62,081 nucleotides of DNA from NCBI GenBank assembly GCA_044867525.1, contig JBIOVB010000130.1, positions 1 to 62,081 on the forward strand, written 5' to 3'. Below, piece by piece: positions 8,130 to 16,714 of the stretch. A program made the position numbers and the translations under genes. This DNA comes from JALYNX01 sp044867525. Its GTDB lineage: Bacteria; Actinomycetota; Acidimicrobiia; Spongiisociales; ZC4RG35. The notes under the pieces are model-generated. The model ran no database searches, was not told the origin of the DNA, and saw nothing but the letters and a program-made list of their open reading frames with translations. Position 1 is the first letter of the stretch; each line of letters opens with the position of its first letter.

Positions 8130-9689
8130 CTAGGCCCCGATCCGGGTTCGGGACTGCTCGCGTAGGTATTGGCGGAGATACCAGGGACCTCCGCCGCCGG
8201 TCCCGGAAGTGCCCGAGCCCTTCCACCCCCCGAACGATTGGATATTGGGCCAGGCCCCGGTCGTGGCGCCGGCCGCCCGGTTGACATAGGTCACTCCGGC
8301 CTGAATCCCCTGGAACCATCGATCGATCTCCGCCTCGTCGGTCGAGAACAAACCTGCGGTGAGCCCGAATTCGGAGTCGTTGGAGCGGCGCAACCCCTCA
8401 TCGAGTGACTCCACCGGTCCGACCGCCAGGAACGGCATGAACAGCTCTTCACCCCAGATCCATGAGTCGTAGGGTGCGGTGACCACGGTGGGTTGGACGA
8501 AGTTGCCCCGCTCGAAGTCGTCTCCGACCAGCACCTCACCACCGGCGAGCACGGTCCCCCCGGACGACCGGGTCTCATCCACCGCCTTCCGGAACCTCTC
8601 CACAACGCCAGGGTCGATCACGGGACCCATGTAGATCTCTCGCTGCAACGGGTTGCCCACGCTGAGATTCCCGGTCTTCTCCACCAGCCTGTCGACGAAT
8701 TCGTCGTAGACAGCTTCCTCCACGTACACCCGGGAAGCCGCAGAGCATTTCTGCCCGCTGAGCCCGAAAGCGCTGCGCACGACGCCGGTTGCCGCCTGAT
8801 CGAGGTCCGCGCTTGCGGTGACCACCACAGGGTTCTTGCCCCCCATCTCACAGATCACCGGCTTGGGCCGTTGCTCGTTGACCGTTCGATAGAGGTGCAT
8901 CCCCACGGGATACGACCCGGTGAAGGTGAGCCCATCGACGTCGGGATGATGGGCGAGGTAGTCACCGATCTTTGAGTCACCGGTCACGATGTGCAGAGCC
9001 CCGGGGGGCAGGCCTGCGTCCCTCATCACCGAGAAGAACTCGAGGGTCATGAGTGCTCCCTGACGAGACGGCTTGATCACCACCGTGTTCCCTGTGATCA
9101 GGGCGCCGATCGCGGGTCCGGCCGCAAGCGCCATCGGGAAGTTGAACGGGGAGATGACGACCCAGACGCCCCAGGGCCGGAGCACCGAGATGTTCTTCTC
9201 GTCTGGACTGAGGGCCTCGAGGGGGGTCACAAAGCCGCGGTGCTCGGTTATCTGTTTCGCGTAGTACCGGAAGAACTCGACGGTCTCCGCGATGTCACCC
9301 AGCGCCTCGAGGCGGTTCTTGCCGATCTCGTAGGCCATGTCGGCCGCCATTTCGAACGCACGGCTTTCCATGATGTCCGCGGCCTCGAGCATCAGGTCGC
9401 GGCGCCTCTCCCAGCCCCATGCATCCCACTCCGGAGCGAAAGACTTGGCCGCGGTCATCGCGTCGTCGACGTCAGACTCCTCGGCGAGTGAATATCGGCC
9501 AATCAGCACGGAGGAATCGATCGGGGAGCGCTCCTCGACAGTCTGATCCTTGACTCGCTCCTCACCGTCGATGTGGAGGGGATGGATTGCCCCCAAACGG
9601 TCCTGGGCCGAAGCCACCGCCTTCTCAAAGGAGCTGTTGAGCTCCTCGTTGTCTGCGGACATCGTGGCGTAGGTGATCTTCAGTGTCAT
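8130..9689 (-). CDS. L-glutamate gamma-semialdehyde (P5C) dehydrogenase-type aldehyde dehydrogenase
   Basis: This 519-residue NAD-dependent aldehyde dehydrogenase most resembles RocA/PutA-type 1-pyrroline-5-carboxylate dehydrogenases, which oxidise glutamate semialdehyde to glutamate in proline catabolism. Visible motifs are the cofactor region SPFNFPMALAAG, the glycine motif FTGS, the Glu motif EMGGKN and the catalytic Cys in SGQKCSA. The start is ATG 9689, with GGAG just upstream; a longer frame to 9836 is not needed. Its gene ends 5 bp from the convergent HisA-like gene. A proC lies elsewhere in the window at 29.7 kb. Confidence 0.88.
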   Translation of the reverse strand: MTLKITYATMSADNEELNSSFEKAVASAQDRLGAIHPLHIDGEERVKDQTVEERSPIDSSVLIGRYSLAEESDVDDAMTAAKSFAPEWDAWGWERRRDLMLEAADIMESRAFEMAADMAYEIGKNRLEALGDIAETVEFFRYYAKQITEHRGFVTPLEALSPDEKNISVLRPWGVWVVISPFNFPMALAAGPAIGALITGNTVVIKPSRQGALMTLEFFSVMRDAGLPPGALHIVTGDSKIGDYLAHHPDVDGLTFTGSYPVGMHLYRTVNEQRPKPVICEMGGKNPVVVTASADLDQAATGVVRSAFGLSGQKCSAASRVYVEEAVYDEFVDRLVEKTGNLSVGNPLQREIYMGPVIDPGVVERFRKAVDETRSSGGTVLAGGEVLVGDDFERGNFVQPTVVTAPYDSWIWGEELFMPFLAVGPVESLDEGLRRSNDSEFGLTAGLFSTDEAEIDRWFQGIQAGVTYVNRAAGATTGAWPNIQSFGGWKGSGTSGTGGGGPWYLRQYLREQSRTRIGA

Positions 9690-9776
9690 GGCTCCAACCC
9701 GTGTCGAGTCGCGGGACTCCGACGATATCAAGAGTCCGCCAATGGGTCGCTGGACCGATGTCCTCTTCCCGCGCGG

Positions 9777-10373
9777 ATGCCGATCAGCTTCTCCATGAGC
9801 CTGACCACCAACGCTGCTGATACCACGCGCGGCCACTCGCTACGGGTTCATCGTCGCGTGGTCCGCATCGGCGCTACAGCGGCATGGTTCACGGCTGCCC
9901 TCTTCCTCCTGGCTGGGTTCTCACTTGGCGAGGCGGACCTCGTGCTCCAGGCGACCGGCCCGGCGATCGCAGCCGCAGTCATGACAGCCCAGATCCTGGT
10001 TCACAGGGAAGATGGCAGGGTGGCGCTGTGGATGTCGGCCGCGGTGATCGTGGTGGCACATACCGCTTTCGGCATCGAAGCCACACATCTTGCTGCGGCC
10101 GTGGCACTGGTCTTGGTGAGCTCGGTGTCGATGTTGTTCGTCGATCGGAGCCCGGTCTCCTTCGGCGTCGCCATGGGGCTTCTCCTCCTGATCACCCCTC
10201 AACTGTGGATGGACCAACCGAGTGCCGCCCTCTCCCTGGGGGCGGCGATGGGGATCGGTTTCGCACTGGTCTCGATGATCCTGACGACCGTGGTTGATGC
10301 TGCGACGGCCCCCGTCGGCAAGGGCGGGCCTGCGCTGTTCGAGCCAACGGGCTCACCGCACTCGGGCGTCTGA
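9777..10373 (+). CDS. Integral membrane protein, function unknown
   Basis: This product of about 198 residues has an Arg-rich N-terminal tail and then at least four, perhaps six, hydrophobic helices (TAAWFTAALFLLAGF, LWMSAAVIVVAHTAFGI, AVALVLVSSVSMLFV, VAMGLLLLI, FALVSMILTTVV). It resembles stand-alone versions of sensory membrane domains, but I cannot assign a family. ATG 9777 and ATG 9795 are both possible and neither has a clear ribosome site. It diverges from the aldehyde dehydrogenase and precedes plsY by 52 bp. Confidence 0.6.
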   Translation: MPISFSMSLTTNAADTTRGHSLRVHRRVVRIGATAAWFTAALFLLAGFSLGEADLVLQATGPAIAAAVMTAQILVHREDGRVALWMSAAVIVVAHTAFGIEATHLAAAVALVLVSSVSMLFVDRSPVSFGVAMGLLLLITPQLWMDQPSAALSLGAAMGIGFALVSMILTTVVDAATAPVGKGGPALFEPTGSPHSGV

Positions 10374-10425
10374 TCCTCACCCCGAGGTATCAAAACGGTC
10401 ATCGACAACTAGTGTCTCCTCCCGG

Positions 10426-11088
10426 ATGTCAGGGTCGTTGCCGCTCGTCTATTGGCCACTTCTTGTGCTCGGGGCCTACTTCGTGGGCTCAATCCCGTTC
10501 GCCCAGGTGCTGGCGCGGGTCAAGGGAATCGATCTGCGCGAGGCGGGGACCGGGAACGTAGGCGCCGGCAATCTGACCAAGGTTGCGGGGATGGGTTGGG
10601 GTCTCACCGCCGGGATCCTCGACGGGCTCAAGGGGCTCTTCCCCGTCTTGATCGCCAAGGAGATGGGTCTGGGCCCGGGTGCCGCCGGCATCGCCGGGCT
10701 GGCTGCAGTCGTCGGCCACAATTGGTCGATATTCATGAAGGGTCGCTCAGGGCGTGGCCTTGCCACATCGGTAGGGGTCATCACTGCCCTCGATCCCATC
10801 CTCTTGGTGTGGACCACCGGGTGGGCGGTCGCCGGTTGGAAGATTGGTGGGGGTGTGGCCGGATTCCTGGGTTGGGGCCTGCTCCCGATCGTGTCCGTGG
10901 CAATGGGGCGGCCACCAACCGAGTCTCTCTTCCTGCTGTTGCTTTCCACTGTGCTCATGGGACGGAGGGTCCAGGGCAACCCCGACAGTGAGCGTGGGCT
11001 GCGGCCGTCCCTGCGCAGAGCGGTCTTCGATGCTGATCCGGCGGACCACGACTTCCCACAGACGGCTGACGAGCCTCTGACCCCGTGA
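10426..11088 (+). CDS. plsY: Glycerol-3-phosphate acyltransferase PlsY
   Basis: This 220-residue membrane enzyme transfers acyl from acyl-phosphate to glycerol 3-phosphate, the first step of phospholipid synthesis. The family motifs are present: GSIPFAQ near the N-terminus, GTGNVGAGN, and GHNWSIF followed by KGRSGRG, a variant of the usual FxGGKG loop. The C-terminal cytosolic tail is slightly long. ATG 10426 begins the conserved first helix; upstream sequence in frame looks noncoding. The stop overlaps the next gene by 4 bp (GTGA), so the two are probably co-translated. Confidence 0.88.
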   Translation: MSGSLPLVYWPLLVLGAYFVGSIPFAQVLARVKGIDLREAGTGNVGAGNLTKVAGMGWGLTAGILDGLKGLFPVLIAKEMGLGPGAAGIAGLAAVVGHNWSIFMKGRSGRGLATSVGVITALDPILLVWTTGWAVAGWKIGGGVAGFLGWGLLPIVSVAMGRPPTESLFLLLLSTVLMGRRVQGNPDSERGLRPSLRRAVFDADPADHDFPQTADEPLTP

Positions 11089-12023
11089 GCCCCAAGCGGG
11101 TAGCCATCATCGCCGGGATCTCGGCGGCGATTTACATTGGCGTCGGGTACTTCGTCTTCAACAACTTCGAACTGCCGCCGATGAGTCCGGTGGCATGGGC
11201 CCTGGTGATCGGAGCGGCGGTTGTCCAGATCAGCGCCAAGTGGTTCTTCGGCCTGCTGTTCAAGGAGTCGGTGGAAGAGGCCGGAGGCAGTCTGCGGGCG
11301 TTCAGCGCCTTCCGGGGTGCCCTGGTCGGTGCCGGGGTGGCCCGTCTGATACCTGCTGGTGGGGCGATCACCCCGGTGGCCATGGCATGGACGGTCCGTG
11401 ACGAGGAAAAGAACAGCACCGGTGCTGCCATCCGCACCGTGCTCCTCAACTACGCGGCGCTACTGATCCTGACCGGAGTTGGTCTCTTGATCGCAAGGCC
11501 AACCGATGACGCCCGAGTCCTCTCGGTGAGTCTTGTGGTGCTAGCCCCGTTCGTTCTCATCGCCGGTCTCCTCACCATGTTTGGCTCGGGCAAGCTTGGC
11601 TCACTCTCCAAGTACCTGCCTCAGAAGGTCCGGAAGCGGCTGGACACATCGGTGATCGACCACCTTCCCGATCTCGAATCTCAGATCTACATCTGGGCAC
11701 GAGTGGTGTTGGAGGCCTCGGCACTCGGACTCGTGATGCACGCCTTCGGAATCGACGTCGGGGTATGGCAGGTGGCTGCTGTATTCGGGGTGTCCCAGCT
11801 TGCGGGCGGTCTTCCGGGGACGCCCGGTGGCCTCCTCGTCGCCGAGGGGAGCCTGGTCTTCATGTTGGCGGCGTATGGGTTCCCTGCCTCGACCACCGTG
11901 GCGCCGGTGTTGGTCTTCCGCATTGTCTCCTACTGGCTGCCGGCAGGTCTGAGCCTGCTCGCCGGAGGCTCCACCTTCCTCCAGTCGCCGGAGGCCAAGG
12001 AGGCTGCCGCCGAGGCAACCTGA
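11085..12023 (+). CDS. YbhN/LPG-synthase-type flippase family membrane protein
   Basis: This 312-residue protein with about eight hydrophobic segments resembles the membrane part of lysylphosphatidylglycerol synthase (UPF0104/YbhN-like). FRGALVGAGVARLIPAGGAI and QLAGGLPGTPGGLLVAEGSL are typical conserved loops. Such proteins are thought to flip lipids or polyprenyl-linked substrates. Translational coupling to plsY supports a membrane-lipid role; the exact substrate is unknown. Confidence 0.75.
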   Translation: MSPKRVAIIAGISAAIYIGVGYFVFNNFELPPMSPVAWALVIGAAVVQISAKWFFGLLFKESVEEAGGSLRAFSAFRGALVGAGVARLIPAGGAITPVAMAWTVRDEEKNSTGAAIRTVLLNYAALLILTGVGLLIARPTDDARVLSVSLVVLAPFVLIAGLLTMFGSGKLGSLSKYLPQKVRKRLDTSVIDHLPDLESQIYIWARVVLEASALGLVMHAFGIDVGVWQVAAVFGVSQLAGGLPGTPGGLLVAEGSLVFMLAAYGFPASTTVAPVLVFRIVSYWLPAGLSLLAGGSTFLQSPEAKEAAAEAT

Positions 12024-12045
12024 GCGACCGGTTAGCCTCGCCTTC

Positions 12046-12492
12046 ATGGCAGAGGCCGTCACCTTCGACCTCCTGAACCAGGACGGGGAAACGGTCTCCT
12101 CCAAGGACTTCACCGGCCGTCGCCTGGTCATGTTCTTCTATCCGGCAGCGATGACTCCGGGCTGTACTTTGGAGTCGTGCAACTTCCGTGACAGCTACGA
12201 GGAGTTCACCGCCGCCGGCTACGACATCGTGGGGGTGAGCCCGGATTCTCCGGCGCGCAACGCCAAGTTCAAGGAGAAGGAAGGTCTCAACTTCGACCTG
12301 CTCTCGGACGAGGACCACGCCCTGGCCGAGGAGTTGGGAGCCTGGGGGGAGAAGAAGTTGTATGGGAAGACCCGGGAAGGCCTCATCCGTTCCACGTTCG
12401 TAATCGGTCCCAATGGCGGGATCGAGAAGGCCTATCGGAACGTCAAGGCCACCGGTCACGTGGAACGGGTCAAGCAAGACCTCTTGGGCTGA
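12046..12492 (+). CDS. bcp: Thioredoxin-dependent peroxiredoxin, Bcp type
   Basis: This 148-residue thiol peroxidase reduces hydroperoxides in the cytoplasm. The peroxidatic Cys40 lies in MTPGCTLESC, and Cys45 five residues later is the usual resolving Cys of Bcp/PrxQ. The length is normal for the family. ATG 12046 follows TAGCCT (12033-12038) by 7 nt, so a leaderless transcript is likely even though the gene closely follows the flippase-like gene. Confidence 0.93.
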   Translation: MAEAVTFDLLNQDGETVSSKDFTGRRLVMFFYPAAMTPGCTLESCNFRDSYEEFTAAGYDIVGVSPDSPARNAKFKEKEGLNFDLLSDEDHALAEELGAWGEKKLYGKTREGLIRSTFVIGPNGGIEKAYRNVKATGHVERVKQDLLG

Positions 12493-12507
12493 TTCTCGAT
12501 CCCTGCG

Positions 12508-13395
12508 TCAGTCGGAGGCGCCGATCTCGATCCCGGCCAGCTCTTCGAGAGCCTTGACCAGGGCGTGGTTCCCATCACCACCCAGGCCCCGTGTCTGGAG
12601 AGCCCTATAGAGCTGGAACACCAGAGCCGACCCTGGCAGCGGCACTCCAAGCTCGTCGGCGGCGTCGAGGATCAGTCGCAGGTCCTTTTGCTGGAGGTCG
12701 ATCGTGAATCCGGGCCGCCAGTCTCGCCGCAGCATCATCGGCCCCCGATTCGACAGCATCCAGGACCCGCCGGCACCACCCTCGATGGCCTGGATCGCAG
12801 CAGCCAGGTCGAGGTCGGCGGCCTCGCCAAGGAGCAGCGCCTCGGACACGGCGAGCTGGTTGAGGACCACGAGCACCTGATTCATCAGCTTCACGGCCTG
12901 TCCCGAGCCCGGTTCCTCCCCGACGTGGACCACCGATTTCGAGTAGGCGTCGAGGTAGGGGCGGACCTTGTCCACTGCGACCTCCGGCCCTCCGATCATG
13001 ACCGCCAGGGTGCCGTTGGTGGCTCCCTCCGAGCCCCCGGAGACCGGGGCGTCGAGCCAGAGGATGCCGAGCTCTGCCACTTGCTTGGCGAACTCCCTGG
13101 TGGCCCGGGGTGAGATCGTGGAGTGGTCGACGATGATCGCACCTTCGCCCAGGCCGTGGATGAGCCCGGACTCGCCGAACACGACCTCCTTCACGTCCGG
13201 AGTGTCCGACACGCAAATCATCACGATGTCGCACTGCTCCCCGAGATCACGGGGGTTGCTCGCCACATCACAGACCAGGTCGTTGGCCTTGTCCGGGGTC
13301 CGGTTCCACACGGTCACCGGATTCCCCGAGAACAGGAGGTTGGCAGCCATCTCGTGACCCATGGTCCCCAGGCCGATGAAACCGAGACGCGTCAT
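12508..13395 (-). CDS. NAD(P)-dependent beta-hydroxyacid dehydrogenase (3-hydroxyisobutyrate dehydrogenase family)
   Basis: The 295-residue protein has the Rossmann start GFIGLGTMGHEMAANL, the substrate loop DAPVSGGSEGA and the catalytic Lys in GSGQAVKLMNQV. The family includes 3-hydroxyisobutyrate, tartronate semialdehyde and glyoxylate/succinic semialdehyde reductases, which sequence alone does not separate here. ATG 13395 lies 7 nt after TATTGT (13403-13408, minus strand), consistent with a leaderless mRNA. It diverges from the PLP enzyme gene. Confidence 0.88.
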   Translation of the reverse strand: MTRLGFIGLGTMGHEMAANLLFSGNPVTVWNRTPDKANDLVCDVASNPRDLGEQCDIVMICVSDTPDVKEVVFGESGLIHGLGEGAIIVDHSTISPRATREFAKQVAELGILWLDAPVSGGSEGATNGTLAVMIGGPEVAVDKVRPYLDAYSKSVVHVGEEPGSGQAVKLMNQVLVVLNQLAVSEALLLGEAADLDLAAAIQAIEGGAGGSWMLSNRGPMMLRRDWRPGFTIDLQQKDLRLILDAADELGVPLPGSALVFQLYRALQTRGLGGDGNHALVKALEELAGIEIGASD

Positions 13396-13432
13396 GCTGC
13401 TGACAATAGGACTCTGCTAGACCCGCGGTGCC

Positions 13433-14641
13433 ATGCCTCACGACCGTCTCGACTCCGCCCTGGATGGCGAGGTCAGGGCGCTCCACGAGAGCGGGACAGG
13501 CAAGGGTGCGGAGCACGTGATCACCGGGATGATCCCTGCCAAAGGAAACCAAGGCCCTCGTCTCCGTCTCGCCGGTTCGGCTGTCGAGTTCCTGAGGATG
13601 AACTCCAACGGCTATTTGGGCCTGGCGATGCATCCTGCGGTGGTTGCTGCCGAGGAGTCGGCCACCAGGGAGTTCGGGGCCGGGCCGGGGGCGGTGCGCT
13701 TCATCTCCGGCACCTATCAACCCCACATCGACCTCGAGGCCCGGCTGGCAGCGTTTCACGGCAGGGAGGCGGCGATGATCTTCTCCTCCGCCTACGCCAC
13801 GGTGCTGTCGGTGCTCACCTCCCTGATCACACCGGAGACGGCGGTTCTCAGCGACGAGCTGAACCACAACTGCATCATCAACGCCCTGCGCATGGCGCGG
13901 CCGGCGAGCAGGGAGGTCTACCCACACCTCGACTTCGAAGGTCTCGATGCCGCGCTGGATCGGGTCAAAGGTGCAAGGCGGGCGGTGGTGGTAACCGATG
14001 GCGTGTTCTCGATGCGGGGCGATCACGCCGACCTGCGCGCGCTCCTCGAGGTGGCCCGGGGTCACGATTCCGACTTCCCCGAGAACGTGGTCGTGGTAGT
14101 GGACGACTCGCACGGGGTCGCCGCCTTCGGCACGATGGGGAGGGGTACCGAGGAAGTGACCGGCTCGGGCCCGGTCGATGTGCTGATCGGGACCCTTGGC
14201 AAGGGATTCGGGGTCAACGGCGGCTACGTAGTCGGCAGCGCTGTGTTGCTCTCGTATCTCAGGGAGAGGTCCCCGATGTACATCTACTCCAACCCGATCA
14301 CAGTCGGGGAGGCGGCGGCAGCGCACGCCGCGGTGGAGGTGGTCGACTCGGAGGAGGGCCGAAGATTGCTATCCCATCTGGCGGGGATGACTGTGAGGTT
14401 CGAGAGCGGCCTGGTCGGCCTCGGTCTGGAGACCATCCCCGGGCCGCATCCGGTGGTACCGCTCATGGTCCGGGACACCGATCGCACCTCCGCCCTGGTC
14501 GGTCGGCTCTTCGAGCAAGGGGTGCTCGCCACCGGGCTCAATTACCCGGTGGTGCCGAAGGGCGACGAGGAGATCCGCTTCCAGATCAACGCCGAGCACA
14601 CCGAGAGGGACATCGACCAGGTGTTGGAGATCTTGTCGTGA
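13433..14641 (+). CDS. PLP-dependent acyltransferase, glycine C-acetyltransferase/KBL-like
   Basis: This 402-residue alpha-oxoamine synthase joins an amino acid and an acyl-CoA. The PLP Lys is K257 in GTLGKGFGVNGG; VVDDSHG (222-228) and SDELNHNCII (140-149) are family motifs, the latter strongly KBL-like. Likely reactions are 2-amino-3-ketobutyrate synthesis or cleavage (threonine catabolism); BioF-type activity is the alternative. No biotin or threonine dehydrogenase genes are adjacent, so the exact substrate remains open. Confidence 0.85.
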   Translation: MPHDRLDSALDGEVRALHESGTGKGAEHVITGMIPAKGNQGPRLRLAGSAVEFLRMNSNGYLGLAMHPAVVAAEESATREFGAGPGAVRFISGTYQPHIDLEARLAAFHGREAAMIFSSAYATVLSVLTSLITPETAVLSDELNHNCIINALRMARPASREVYPHLDFEGLDAALDRVKGARRAVVVTDGVFSMRGDHADLRALLEVARGHDSDFPENVVVVVDDSHGVAAFGTMGRGTEEVTGSGPVDVLIGTLGKGFGVNGGYVVGSAVLLSYLRERSPMYIYSNPITVGEAAAAHAAVEVVDSEEGRRLLSHLAGMTVRFESGLVGLGLETIPGPHPVVPLMVRDTDRTSALVGRLFEQGVLATGLNYPVVPKGDEEIRFQINAEHTERDIDQVLEILS

Positions 14642-14678
14642 TCCGGAACCAGGATCGGGCCGCCGACGTCGAACAGAG

Positions 14679-15974
14679 ATGAGGAAACGGGCCGCGCTGG
14701 TTGCCGGATTGATCCTGATCCTGGCCGCCTGCGCCCAGCCCATATCCTCCGAGTCCCCGGTCGCGACCACAATTCCCTCACCGCCGGTTTCGAATCTGCC
14801 GGCCACGCCTGACACGCCGCTCAGCTGCAATCAGATCCACGTCCCCTATGCGCCCGAGGATTGGTACGCCGATACCCCGATCTACGTCGGTGACGAGGCG
14901 CCCTGGGACGAGGTCCGCGCATTCGCGCAAGGTCTCGACGGCTTTCAGGACATGTGGTCCGATCGGGAGCACAACGGTTGGATTGGAGTCGGCTTCACAG
15001 GAGCCGATGTCGTAGCCCACCAAGCAACCTTGGAGACTGAATTTCCAGGTGTCGGAGTGGTGGCGGTAGAGATGCCGTACACCGAGGAGGAGCTCGAGGA
15101 ATTCGCCGGCCAGATCCGTTCTCGACTTCCGGAGGAAATGGACACGGCCGGGGTGTACGAGGTGCAGGGATATGTCGAGGTCTGGGTGGGACTGCTCACG
15201 GAGGAGAACGTGACCATTGCCACCGAGGTCATCGGGGACCTCCCGGCGTGCATCACGGGAAGAGACCCGGCCACTACCCCGGCACCCGGCCCTCAGCCGG
15301 CCGGCGGAGAAGGCTGGACCTACCTCCTCGAGGTCGACGCAATACCCGGGTCGGAGAGCTCGACGTTCGTCGAGGACGCTGCATCACTGGCGCTCGTTCT
15401 CGAGAAGCTCGGAGTAACCGGTGAACCCTCCCCCGTCGATTTCGAGCAGCAGGTCGTCCTGGTGTTGGTGCACGGGCACAGTGGGTCCTGCCCCGACACC
15501 CGTCTGGATGCGATCCTGGTCGAGGGCGACCTCGTGTATGCCGTCATCCCCACCATCACCGACCAGATGGCATGCACCGCCGACTGGAACCCTCGTACCT
15601 ACCTGGCCGCGGTGGATCGCAGCATCCTGCCCCCTCCACCGTTCCGGATCGAGACAACTGATCGGCCGGAACCGCCCCCACCGTTTCGCCAGGCGAGCCA
15701 TCGTCCGTACATCATCGAGCCCACCTTCCCCTGGTTTCTGATCCTCGATGTCGACTGTGGGGCCGACTACCTCGGGGAGATCAACGGAGTGCACTGGCAC
15801 CGGTCCGACGGTGGCTCCGGGATGCCGCCGGAGTGGGAAGCTGCCGCGGTGGATGGCCTCGTGGACCTGGATCTGATGATGACCGAGGGCCCGGCGCCGA
15901 CCCTCACCGCTTCGGCCGGCGGAGTGGAGATTCTCTACCTACCTGGTGCCGACCTCGGCGAGTACTGCGGCTAG
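14679..15974 (+). CDS. Secreted lipoprotein, function unknown
   Basis: This 431-residue lipoprotein has the signal MRKRAALVAGLILILAAC with lipobox Cys18. It is followed by a Ser/Pro/Thr linker and a globular part with two Cys-containing halves joined near residue 195-205 by a Pro-rich linker. I recognise no domain. The stop TAG shares the palindrome CTAG with the stop of the convergent Clp-N gene (15971-15974), so the two coding regions overlap by 4 bp. Confidence 0.72.
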   Translation: MRKRAALVAGLILILAACAQPISSESPVATTIPSPPVSNLPATPDTPLSCNQIHVPYAPEDWYADTPIYVGDEAPWDEVRAFAQGLDGFQDMWSDREHNGWIGVGFTGADVVAHQATLETEFPGVGVVAVEMPYTEEELEEFAGQIRSRLPEEMDTAGVYEVQGYVEVWVGLLTEENVTIATEVIGDLPACITGRDPATTPAPGPQPAGGEGWTYLLEVDAIPGSESSTFVEDAASLALVLEKLGVTGEPSPVDFEQQVVLVLVHGHSGSCPDTRLDAILVEGDLVYAVIPTITDQMACTADWNPRTYLAAVDRSILPPPPFRIETTDRPEPPPPFRQASHRPYIIEPTFPWFLILDVDCGADYLGEINGVHWHRSDGGSGMPPEWEAAAVDGLVDLDLMMTEGPAPTLTASAGGVEILYLPGADLGEYCG

Positions 15975-16666
15975 GCGGCGGCCTCGTCCAGCCAGGAATC
16001 GACGTCGTCGTAGCTGACGGCAAGCCCATTGAGGATCCTGCAGCCGGACGACCCGGCGGCGCGGAGGATGGCGAGCAGGATGTGCTCGGTCCCGATCGAT
16101 CGAGCGTTGCCACGGATCGCCTCCCGCAGCGAGAGCTCCAAGACCTTCTTGGCGTCTGTGGAGAACGGAATGTGGCCCTGCCTCGGCGCAGGCTCCCCCA
16201 CGGGGGTCATCGCCTCCAACACCCGCTGCCGGGTGACATCGAAACCGGCGAGCGCCTTGGCGGCCGGGGAGCTCTTGTCCTGGAGTAAGGCGAGAAGCAG
16301 GTGATCGGTCCCGATGTGGTCTTCCCCGCGATCCCGTGCGATCTCCTGGGTGGCTATCACCACAGCTCGCGCCTCGATGGCGAACCTGGTGAAGAGCCCT
16401 TTCCGGGACCGCCCCTTCACCCCAGTCTCGACAAAGCGCTTCTGTGCCGCCTGCTTACTGACACCGATGCTGGCTCCGATTTCCGCCCAGGAAGCGCCCG
16501 CCGTGCGGGCGGCTTCGACGAAATGGCCGACCAGGTCGTCTGCCATCGATGCGAATCGGTCGGCCAGCAACACCGCCTCGGTGAGTTGCTCCATGGGGTT
16601 GCCGGAGGGGTTTCGGCTTTCGACGAATTCGACGAGGTCCGACATTTCGAGGGGGTCTTTGCTCAT
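15971..16666 (-). CDS. HTH protein with tandem Clp-N (Clp repeat) domains
   Basis: This 231-residue protein has an N-terminal helix-turn-helix-like segment (about residues 50-85, ASWAEIGASIGVSKQAAQKR) followed by two Clp-N repeats (TRFAIEARAVVIATQEIA..., FSTDAKKVLELSLREAI...HILLAILR). There is no AAA ATPase module, so it is not a ClpC chaperone; it may be a DNA-binding regulator or a substrate adaptor. Two 17-bp palindromes overlap its promoter, and -10 TAGGTT ends 7 nt before ATG 16666, indicating a leaderless transcript that may be autoregulated. Confidence 0.82.
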   Translation of the reverse strand: MSKDPLEMSDLVEFVESRNPSGNPMEQLTEAVLLADRFASMADDLVGHFVEAARTAGASWAEIGASIGVSKQAAQKRFVETGVKGRSRKGLFTRFAIEARAVVIATQEIARDRGEDHIGTDHLLLALLQDKSSPAAKALAGFDVTRQRVLEAMTPVGEPAPRQGHIPFSTDAKKVLELSLREAIRGNARSIGTEHILLAILRAAGSSGCRILNGLAVSYDDVDSWLDEAAA

Positions 16667-16670
16667 CTAC

Positions 16671-16714
16671 GTCAACCTAGGGTTGACGATTGCGTTTGTC
16701 AACCTGAAGTTGAC
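16671..16714 (-). promoter_or_regulatory. Promoter with two palindromic operators for the Clp-N/HTH gene
   Basis: On the minus strand, -35 TTGACA (16697-16702) and -10 TAGGTT (16674-16679) are separated by 17 bp, and the start codon follows the -10 by 7 nt. Each box sits in a 17-bp palindrome: GTCAACCTAGGGTTGAC (16671-16687) and GTCAACCTGAAGTTGAC (16698-16714), with centres 27 bp apart. A repressor bound there would block both boxes. The upstream copy overlaps the last codons of the carboxylase gene. Confidence 0.78.

Noticed and set aside
13123..14682. 519-codon plus-strand frame across two genes
   Set aside because: It is a shadow of the beta-hydroxyacid dehydrogenase (antisense) and the PLP enzyme (other phase), with Arg-rich composition and no motifs.
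15971..16666. Clp-N gene as a truncated ClpC chaperone
   Set aside because: There is no Walker A/B region or frame remnant downstream, and an HTH-like N-terminus and dedicated promoter indicate a complete stand-alone gene.
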